Assembly: GCA_008933735.1 (NCBI GenBank)
Contig: WBUL01000014.1
Coordinates: forward strand, 1-64,000
Direction of reading: 5' to 3'
From: Anaerolineae bacterium
GTDB taxonomy: Bacteria > Chloroflexota > Anaerolineae > Aggregatilineales > J027
DNA length: 64,000 nucleotides
Positions within the stretch are counted from its first letter, which is position 1; every line of letters starts with the position of its first letter. Below, piece after piece: positions 56,901-64,000 of the stretch. The translations under genes and the position numbers were made by a program. Below the pieces are notes generated by a model. It worked only from the letters and a program-made list of their open reading frames with translations, was not told the origin of the DNA and did not search any database.

Positions 56901-58922
56901 ATGATGGACGCGGTTCAGCTTCTGCTACTTTCCGTGCTGTTATTTGGAGTCAGCGCAGTCGCTTCGCTGCTGCTTAGCAGGCTGAGCCTGGCTGCCCGCG
57001 TTACCTCCGGATTGATTGGCGCAACGGCCTCTGGCATCGGGCTTGTCGCGGTTGCGCGGGCCAGCATTGAGGATCCGACCAATCTGGAAACTTCTGCTCC
57101 ACCGCCCTTTGGACATTTTACCTTGCAGATGGACAACCTCTCGGCACTGATGGTTGGCATAATCTGTACACTAGGATTAGCCGTCAGTATCTATTCCATC
57201 TCGTATCTCGCACATTACCCCACCCGCAACCCAGGAGTCCTGGGATTTTTCACCAACCTCTTCATGGCGTTAATGCTGCTGGTTGTGACGGTCGCCAATG
57301 CCTTTTACTTCCTGATCTTCTGGGAAATGATGACGCTGGCTTCTTACTTCCTGGTCATTTTTGAAAGCGAGAAGAAGGAGTCCATCCAGGCAGGGTATCT
57401 CTATATGCTGGTGGCGCACGCCGGGACAGCCCTGATTATGCTGTCTTTTTTTATCTTTTATACGAAGGCTGGCAGTTTCGATTTCGCAGATTTTCGCCAA
57501 GCCCGGCTATCATCAACCGCTCGGGATCTGGTATTTTTGCTGGCCTTCTTCGGATTTGGCGCCAAGGCGGGCATTGTACCGCTGCACATCTGGCTGCCTA
57601 GAGCGCACCCCGCCGCACCCTCACCGGTTTCGGCACTGCTCTCCGGCGTGATGATTAAAACCGCAGTCTACGGCATTCTGCGAATCTGCGTGGATATGCT
57701 GGGTGCATCGGTCTTGTGGTGGGGGCTGGTGGTACTCTGCGCTGGCGCCCTTTCGGCGGTGCTGGGAGTTTTCTTTGCGCTGGCTGAACACGACCTCAAA
57801 CGAATCCTGGCCTATTCCAGCGTCGAGAATGTGGGAATCATTCTCATGGGAGTCGGAACCGGGATGATTGGTCTGGCGACCGATCTGCCGATGGTGGCGC
57901 TGCTCGGCTTTTTGGCAGCGCTGTACCATCTCCTGAACCATTCTTTTTTCAAAGGGCTGCTGTTCCTGTGTGCGGGGTCACTGGACTATCGCCTTCATAC
58001 CCGCAACCTGAATGAGATGGGAGGGTTGGGCAGATTAATGCCCTGGACTGGCTTGACCTTCCTCGTCGGGGCACTGGCAATTTCGGCAATTCCGCCTCTC
58101 AACGGGTTCGTCAGCGAATGGCTGACCTATCAGTCCTTCTTTGCGGGGAACCGGGCAGAAGAATTCATTGTCCGGGCTGTATTACCCCTGTCGGCAGCGA
58201 TCCTGGCGCTGGTAGGGGCGCTGGCCCTTATGGTTGCCGTCAAGATGTACGGGGGCGCTTTTACCGGTCCCGCCCGTAGTGACCGTGCCAGGCAGGTGGA
58301 CGAAGTGCCGGGCCCCATGCTCACGGGGATGATGATTTTAGCGATTGGTTGCATCGCGTTGGGATTGGGCGCTTCACTTGTTGTTCCCTACCTGGCGAAT
58401 GTAGTCACCGATGTGCTGAATGTTCCATCTGCTGAGGTTGCGACTGAACTCTGGGTGTATCCGGGCAATATGGGGACGGCGGTTCTCTCTACTCCACTTA
58501 TTGCGATTCTTTTGTTGGGGCTGCTGGTCGTTCCAATCGTGCTGGTCACCGTTTATGGCGGTTACCGGGCAGGCAGGCGGGTTGTGGATGACCCCTGGGC
58601 CTGCGGTTACGGATATTCCAGCCAGATGTCCAGTTCAGCCAGCAGTTTTGACAAGCCAATCGCTGTGATCTTTAGCTGGATTTATCTGCTCCGGTCTGTC
58701 ACCCGGAAGCCACTGGGGGCGATTGTGACCTGGGCCAAACGCTCCAAAGAGTCCTTGTCTCGTGCAGAACCTTTCGTGGAAAACGCCATCAGGCCGCCTT
58801 CCACGCGGGTGGTGGATTATTTGGGAAATCACATTCAGGCACTTCAAATGGGGGATATTCGAACCTATTGTCTCTACATCGTTCTTACCTTGATTATCCT
58901 GCTGATCGTGGTTTTCCATTAG
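56901..58922 (+). CDS. hyfB: Hydrogenase-4 component B-like proton-pumping subunit
   Basis: Multi-TM NuoL/M/N family; GAKAGIVPLHIWLPRAHPAAPSPVSALLSGVMIKTAVYGILR. Confidence 0.92.
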   Translation: MMDAVQLLLLSVLLFGVSAVASLLLSRLSLAARVTSGLIGATASGIGLVAVARASIEDPTNLETSAPPPFGHFTLQMDNLSALMVGIICTLGLAVSIYSISYLAHYPTRNPGVLGFFTNLFMALMLLVVTVANAFYFLIFWEMMTLASYFLVIFESEKKESIQAGYLYMLVAHAGTALIMLSFFIFYTKAGSFDFADFRQARLSSTARDLVFLLAFFGFGAKAGIVPLHIWLPRAHPAAPSPVSALLSGVMIKTAVYGILRICVDMLGASVLWWGLVVLCAGALSAVLGVFFALAEHDLKRILAYSSVENVGIILMGVGTGMIGLATDLPMVALLGFLAALYHLLNHSFFKGLLFLCAGSLDYRLHTRNLNEMGGLGRLMPWTGLTFLVGALAISAIPPLNGFVSEWLTYQSFFAGNRAEEFIVRAVLPLSAAILALVGALALMVAVKMYGGAFTGPARSDRARQVDEVPGPMLTGMMILAIGCIALGLGASLVVPYLANVVTDVLNVPSAEVATELWVYPGNMGTAVLSTPLIAILLLGLLVVPIVLVTVYGGYRAGRRVVDDPWACGYGYSSQMSSSASSFDKPIAVIFSWIYLLRSVTRKPLGAIVTWAKRSKESLSRAEPFVENAIRPPSTRVVDYLGNHIQALQMGDIRTYCLYIVLTLIILLIVVFH

Positions 58923-58932
58923 GGAAAATGTC

Positions 58933-59889
58933 ATGACGACCTATATCGGTGTGATCCTCATCGGGTTTTTACAGGCGTTCGCGGTTTTGGCGCTCGCGCC
59001 GCTGTTTTCAGGATTCTCCCGCGTGTTGAGAGCCAAAATGCACAATCGTCGTGGGCCCAGCATCTTCCAGAACTATCACGATCTGGTAAAGCTCATGAAA
59101 CGGCAGGAGGTCGTCTCAAGCCAGGCCGGATGGGTTTTCCTTATTACGCCGTTTGTCAGCGTGTCCACGATGTTATTGGTGGCAGCTATTATCCCGATTT
59201 TCACGACGCAATCTCTCTTCGGATGGATTGGCGATCTGATCCTGGTCGTTTATTTGTTTGCGCTCTCACGCTTTTTCTTCGCCCTGTCCGGCCTTGAGAC
59301 GGGCAATACTTTTGGCGGGCTGGGGGCCAAACGTGAATTGGTCATTTCCGTCCTAGTGGAGCCCGTCATCTTGCTGGTCTTGTTCGTCATGGCTCTGCTG
59401 GCCGACTCCACCAACCTGGGTGTAATCAGTACCAAAATCGCCGATGGGCAAATCCTTTATTACACCTCGGTCTGGCTGGGTATGCTCGCGTTCGCGTTTG
59501 CGATCTTCGTTGAAATGGGCAAACTGCCTTTCGACATGGCAGAAGCTGAACAAGAACTCCAGGAGGGCCCGCTGGCTGAGTTTTCCGGGCCAGCGCTGGC
59601 ACTCATGAAATGGGGAATTTACTTAAAACAGCTCATCCTCGTTTCTTTGTTCCTGGCGGTTTTCCTGCCCTTTGGCAGCGCCACCATGACCTCCACCGAA
59701 CTTCCATCGCTGTTGAGGATTCTGCTGGGGGCGGTGGTTTATGTGCTTAAGGTCGGTCTGTTCTACTTTGTTGTGGCGGTGCTGGAAAACGCCATGGCAA
59801 GAGTGCGTTACCTGAAGGCTGCGGTTGCGACCTGGACTGCTTTAGGGGCAGCAATCCTGTCCTTTGTGTTTTATCTGGCGAATGTGTAA
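58933..59889 (+). CDS. hyfC: Hydrogenase-4 component C-like (NuoH family)
   Basis: RAKMHNRRGPSIFQNYHDLVKLMKR; VEMGKLPFDMAEAEQELQEGPLAEFSG. Confidence 0.94.
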   Translation: MTTYIGVILIGFLQAFAVLALAPLFSGFSRVLRAKMHNRRGPSIFQNYHDLVKLMKRQEVVSSQAGWVFLITPFVSVSTMLLVAAIIPIFTTQSLFGWIGDLILVVYLFALSRFFFALSGLETGNTFGGLGAKRELVISVLVEPVILLVLFVMALLADSTNLGVISTKIADGQILYYTSVWLGMLAFAFAIFVEMGKLPFDMAEAEQELQEGPLAEFSGPALALMKWGIYLKQLILVSLFLAVFLPFGSATMTSTELPSLLRILLGAVVYVLKVGLFYFVVAVLENAMARVRYLKAAVATWTALGAAILSFVFYLANV

Positions 59890-59906
59890 TTGAGAAGGAA
59901 CGAAGA

Positions 59907-61355
59907 GTGGTCGCGTTAGTCCTCGCCAGTTTCCTGCTTCCTTTTTTGGGTGGCGGATTGTCGCTGGTGCTCCCGTCCAACTGGGTCAAAAGATCCAGCC
60001 AGCTTATCGCGGGCCTGGCCTTTGTATGCACCCTGTTCGTTTTGATCGACCAGGCAGCGGATCGGCAAAGCAGCACCACGGAAGACTTACTTGTTTTTTC
60101 GGAAGAACGGATCGTGGTGTTTGGTGTCATCATCGATAAGCTCAGCGCCCTGATCGGGTTAGCCGTCAGCTTAGTCGGGTTTTTGATCGTCGTTTATTCA
60201 GCAGGCTACCTCAGTGCAGAAAATCGTGAGCACCCCGAACCTGACCTCAAACGTCGATATTATTGCTTTTTGTTGATGTTCATCGGTTCAATGAATGGTC
60301 TGGTGTACTCGTCCACCTTGATCGGTTTATTGTGGTTTTTTGAATTGACGGGTGTTTGCTCCTGGGCGTTGATCGGTTACTACGATGATCTCAAGGCACG
60401 TAAGGCCGCCCTGAAAGCCATCATCACGACACAGGTCGCTTCGCTCGGACTGTATGTATCAACGGCAGTCCTGTTTAGCAAGAGTGACACGTTTCAGCTT
60501 TCGGCACTCGCCGATCTGGATGATGACGCTAAGATCGTCATTTTTATCGGAATACTGATCGCCGCCTGGGGTAAATCGGCACAACTGCCTTTTCACTTCT
60601 GGCTGCCAGACGCCATGACCGCACCTACTCCAATCAGTGCTTACCTGCACGCCGCCTCGATGGTTAAAGTGGGGGTGTATATCTTCGCCCGCTGCCTCAT
60701 CTCTGCGGGGAGTGTGCCCACCGTGATCGGAACCGTTGGCGCACTTATGGCAGTCATGACGATGATCTACGGGTTCCTGATGTATTTCCCTCAAAAAGAC
60801 CTGAAGCGGCTGCTGGCTTATTCGACCATCACTCAGCTCTCGTATATCTTCCTGGCACTATCGGTCTCAGTCTTTGGTTCGAGCCTGGCTTTCAACGGTG
60901 CTGTTGCCCACATCTTTAACCATGCCTTTGCCAAGAGTCTGTTCTTCCTGGTAGCAGGTGCGCTCAGCTATGCGGCGGGCACGAAGATGCTGCCTTCGCT
61001 GAAAGGGGTCATGAGCAAAATGCCGCTGGTGGGTGGCAGTTTTTTGGTTGCCACGCTGGCGGTGACTGGCGTCCCCCCCTTCAACGGTTTCTTCAGCAAA
61101 TTCAGCATTCTGGCAGGCGGTTTTGAAGCAGCCGAGTCCGATCCCTGGTTAATCGTGCTGATGCTGATGGCGGTGGTCGAGACCATCGGAAGTTTTGCCT
61201 GGCTCTTCTGGGTGTTCGGTTCAGCGGTGCCTGGGGAACCCTCAAGCGAGGTGGCTGCTTCAACACCCCTCGCGCCACAAATCCAGTTTGTGCTGGTGGT
61301 GCTGGTCTGCCTGACGCTTGTCTCAGGTTATTGGGCGATGGTATGGCTGGGATGA
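59907..61355 (+). CDS. hyfD: Hydrogenase-4 component D-like (NuoL family)
   Basis: AWGKSAQLPFHFWLPDAMTAPTPISAYLHAASMVKVGVYIFAR. Confidence 0.92.
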   Translation: MVALVLASFLLPFLGGGLSLVLPSNWVKRSSQLIAGLAFVCTLFVLIDQAADRQSSTTEDLLVFSEERIVVFGVIIDKLSALIGLAVSLVGFLIVVYSAGYLSAENREHPEPDLKRRYYCFLLMFIGSMNGLVYSSTLIGLLWFFELTGVCSWALIGYYDDLKARKAALKAIITTQVASLGLYVSTAVLFSKSDTFQLSALADLDDDAKIVIFIGILIAAWGKSAQLPFHFWLPDAMTAPTPISAYLHAASMVKVGVYIFARCLISAGSVPTVIGTVGALMAVMTMIYGFLMYFPQKDLKRLLAYSTITQLSYIFLALSVSVFGSSLAFNGAVAHIFNHAFAKSLFFLVAGALSYAAGTKMLPSLKGVMSKMPLVGGSFLVATLAVTGVPPFNGFFSKFSILAGGFEAAESDPWLIVLMLMAVVETIGSFAWLFWVFGSAVPGEPSSEVAASTPLAPQIQFVLVVLVCLTLVSGYWAMVWLG

Positions 61356-61374
61356 AATAGAAGAGGAGACACGG

Positions 61375-62025
61375 ATGCCGAGCGAAACGCTCGTAAACAG
61401 CTTGTCTGGATTATTAATTCTGACCTCTTTGCTGGTTATCGAGGCCAAGCGCCCACGCTGGTCGGCCTTTTTGTACAGCCTTCAGTCTGTGGTGCTGGTC
61501 AGCATCTTCCTGGCGCTCGCCTACACGACTGAAGCCGAGCAGCTTTACCTGTGGGCGGCCAGTGCTTTTGCCACCAAAGTTGTGCTGGTTCCCTGGATAC
61601 TTTATAGAGCGCTGTCGCGGGTCGGTGATCCTGAAAAACCGCGTAATGTCATGGGCACCAGGCTCTCTCTCTTCCTGGCGGCGGCGGCGGTAACCGTTTC
61701 TTTCATGGTGGTGGACCAGATCCAACTTGAAGCGGCGGAGTCGTATAAACCAGCTCTGGCGATCTCACTGGCCCATTTTTTCTTTGGTCAGTTGTGCATC
61801 CTGACACAGCGCAATCTCTTTAAACAGGTTCTCGGCTTTTGCCTGATGGAAAACGGCTCCCATCTGACCCTGGCACTGCTGGCTTACAACGCGCCGGAGC
61901 TGGTTGAAATTGGCATTGCTACTGACGCGGTATTCGGGGTGGTCATCATGGTGGTGCTTGGAAATCAGATCTATAAGCGCCTTCATACCCTGGACACATC
62001 TGACCTGACCACCCTGAAAGGATGA
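61375..62025 (+). CDS. hyfE: Hydrogenase-4 component E-like (NuoK-related)
   Basis: FFFGQLCILTQRNLFKQVLGFCLMENGSHLTLALLAYNAPELVEIG. Confidence 0.9.
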   Translation: MPSETLVNSLSGLLILTSLLVIEAKRPRWSAFLYSLQSVVLVSIFLALAYTTEAEQLYLWAASAFATKVVLVPWILYRALSRVGDPEKPRNVMGTRLSLFLAAAAVTVSFMVVDQIQLEAAESYKPALAISLAHFFFGQLCILTQRNLFKQVLGFCLMENGSHLTLALLAYNAPELVEIGIATDAVFGVVIMVVLGNQIYKRLHTLDTSDLTTLKG

Positions 62026-62032
62026 GTGCCAA

Positions 62033-63550
62033 ATGACTGAAACAACCAAACTGACCTGGCTCCTGCTCATCCCTCTGCTCTTTTCCCTGGCAGCCTTCGC
62101 GGCCCGCTGGCTGAACGGCACCAGACGCCGGGTGGTGGAGATCTCTCACCTGTTGAGTATCAGCCTGGTACTGGTGATGTCCCTGGTGACTGTCAATAAG
62201 GTGGTCAGTTCAGGGCAGATATTTGGCCTGGGCCGTTGGCTGCATGTGGACAGCCTCAGCGCGATCTTCCTGCTGATTATTGGCGCGGTCGGCTTTCTGG
62301 TGGGAATCTATTCCATCGGTTACACCCGGCATGACCTCAGGATGGGAGAACTCGACGACAACCAGCTCAGCACATACTACAGCCTCTTTAGCCTGTTCTT
62401 ATTTTCTATGCTGCTGGTGGTAACGGCCAATAATATCATCATGATGTGGGTCGCGGTGGAAGCGACTACCTTAGGTTCCGCCTTCCTGGTTGGAATTTAT
62501 GGACGGCAGGCGTCGCTTGAAGCTGCCTGGAAATACGTCATTATCTGCACGGTCGGGGTGGCCTTCGGCCTGTATGGGACGATCCTCGTGTATTCCGATG
62601 CGTTTAATGTGATGCAGGTTCCCGGTGACGCCGTGCTGTGGACAGAGATCATGAAAAACGCGCAGGCGCTTGATCCTTCCCTGATTAAGATGGCATTCAT
62701 CTTTGTGCTGGTCGGTTTTGGAACCAAAGCAGGTCTGTTCCCCATGCACACCTGGCTGCCCGACGCACATAGTGAAGCACCCAGCCCGATCAGTGCCCTG
62801 CTCTCCGGGGTGCTGCTTAACTGTGCCCTGCTGGTCGTGTTTCGCTTCGCGGCCATTACCAATCTCGTTCTTGGTCAGGATTTTGTCCAGAATCTTTTCC
62901 TTGTCTTTGGCACGCTGTCCATTGCGGCCGCAGCTTTCTTTATGTATGTCCAGCGTGACATCAAGCGTTTGCTGGCTTACTCCAGTATGGAAAATATTGG
63001 CCTCATCGTGCTCGCTTTCGGGCTGGGTGGCTCGGTCGGAATCTTTGCCGGACTCTTGCAGGCCATCAACCACAGCCTGGTCAAGGCACTCATGTTTTGC
63101 ACCACAGGCAACATCCTGATTAAGTACCGGTCCCGCAGTCTGGATCAGGTGAAAGGGCTGGTACAGGCGATACCTTTCACAAGCGTCCTGCTGATCATTG
63201 GCGCGTTTGCCCTCGTGGGCCTCCCTCCTTTTAATATCTTTGTGAGCAAGTTTTTTATTGTCACAGCTGGTCTGGGAACCGGTCATGTGTGGTTGATGAT
63301 TTTGTGCCTGCTCCTGCTGATCATTGTTTTTGCCGCTTTCTTCCGGGTGATCGCCTCCACCCTCTTTGGTGAAAAACCGGATGGCATAGTCAAAGGTGAA
63401 TCCAATTCTTTAACCCTGATACCCGGTGCGGTCTTCATCCTGCTCATCGTTACCCTTGGGTTATATCTCCCATCGGAACTGACGACGCTGCTGGATGGCG
63501 CAAGTGACATGCTGTTGAACGGAGATCCCAGCCAGGCGGTGGGACGGTGA
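62033..63550 (+). CDS. hyfF: Hydrogenase-4 component F-like (NuoL/M family)
   Basis: GFGTKAGLFPMHTWLPDAHSEAPSPISALLSGVLLNCALLVVFR. Confidence 0.94.
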   Translation: MTETTKLTWLLLIPLLFSLAAFAARWLNGTRRRVVEISHLLSISLVLVMSLVTVNKVVSSGQIFGLGRWLHVDSLSAIFLLIIGAVGFLVGIYSIGYTRHDLRMGELDDNQLSTYYSLFSLFLFSMLLVVTANNIIMMWVAVEATTLGSAFLVGIYGRQASLEAAWKYVIICTVGVAFGLYGTILVYSDAFNVMQVPGDAVLWTEIMKNAQALDPSLIKMAFIFVLVGFGTKAGLFPMHTWLPDAHSEAPSPISALLSGVLLNCALLVVFRFAAITNLVLGQDFVQNLFLVFGTLSIAAAAFFMYVQRDIKRLLAYSSMENIGLIVLAFGLGGSVGIFAGLLQAINHSLVKALMFCTTGNILIKYRSRSLDQVKGLVQAIPFTSVLLIIGAFALVGLPPFNIFVSKFFIVTAGLGTGHVWLMILCLLLLIIVFAAFFRVIASTLFGEKPDGIVKGESNSLTLIPGAVFILLIVTLGLYLPSELTTLLDGASDMLLNGDPSQAVGR

Positions 63551-63596
63551 ATAAGGACACCCATAGAAAAATACTGAACAAGACGCGGGGTTCAAT

Positions 63597-64000
63597 ATGG
63601 TGATCGGGAACGAAACGAAACCTAAGATAGGTCAGAGTTATGTCGAAGCAGTGCGGGCTCGCTTTGGCAATTCAATTCTGGATGAAACCTGGCAGGCGCC
63701 CGATCAGGTGACCCTGACTGTCTCCCTAAACTGCCTTCCGGATGTGGTGGAAATGCTTTATTACGAGCAGGGTGGCTGGCTCGCTTCAGTGGCGGTCAAC
63801 GATGAACGCCCGTTAAACGGCCAGTTTGCAATCTACTACATCCTGTCAGTTGAAGGAAACGGCGATGAAGCACCGCCCGCTGAGAAGGCCTACGTGGTCG
63901 TGCACGCCCAGATTCCACCCCACCAGCCCGAATTTCCGGCGGTCACGCCGAAAGTCCCCGCTGCGATCTGGTATGAGCGGGAAGCCCGCGATATGTTTGG
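63597..64000 (+). CDS. hyfG: Hydrogenase large subunit N-terminus / NuoC-like domain (runs off window)
   Basis: VVVHAQIPPHQPEFPAVTPKVPAAIWYEREARDMFG (30-kDa/NuoC motif). Confidence 0.88.
   Translation, partial: MVIGNETKPKIGQSYVEAVRARFGNSILDETWQAPDQVTLTVSLNCLPDVVEMLYYEQGGWLASVAVNDERPLNGQFAIYYILSVEGNGDEAPPAEKAYVVVHAQIPPHQPEFPAVTPKVPAAIWYEREARDMF

Noticed and set aside
1-64000. CRISPR arrays, tRNA and rRNA genes
   Set aside because: No regularly spaced repeats with spacers, no recognisable cloverleaf or rRNA core sequence was noticed; a tool scan (CRISPRCasFinder, tRNAscan-SE, barrnap) would be needed to exclude them.

Overview
The window looks like a Chloroflexota-type (Anaerolineae-like) chromosomal segment; this lineage guess is inference from gene content. 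It holds several functional modules separated by decayed mobile and accessory remnants. (1) 0-10 kb: a copper/redox-flavoured region with a YVTN beta-propeller / Met-rich linker / multicopper oxidase fusion, a SHOCT protein, a rhodanese, a histidine kinase and response regulator, Met/His-rich small proteins, and broken ABC-transporter and DUF1573 genes. (2) 11-24 kb: a LacI-controlled oligosaccharide locus (GH3/NagZ, Gfo/Idh, isomerases, ABC importer, GH5-like, GH1) with identifiable operators and a decayed GH94 start. (3) 24.9-35.4 kb: a co-directional TtrA/PsrA-type molybdoenzyme respiration cassette with its own TatA, FmdE-like, MoaA and truncated MobA proteins, plus a PhnD-like binding protein + kinase + regulator. 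It is bounded by IS256 remnants on one side and Rhs/IS982 remnants on the other. (4) 35.4-37.4 kb: a graveyard of an Rhs C-terminus, an ADP-ribosyltransferase-like toxin start, a HEAT-repeat immunity-like pseudogene and an XRE fragment. (5) 37.7-46.2 kb: an ABC transporter plus STAS/two-component signalling cluster, in which the second ATPase has an internal deletion at its Q-loop. (6) uxaC, a Ser/Thr-kinase-AAA-TPR protein, and a large surface protein with heptapeptide repeats and a subtilase-like domain. (7) 56 kb to the end: a Hyf-like group 4 [NiFe] hydrogenase operon with a Rex/CRP-like palindrome upstream. No tRNA, rRNA or CRISPR array was recognised. All homology calls come from reading motifs; no database search was run.
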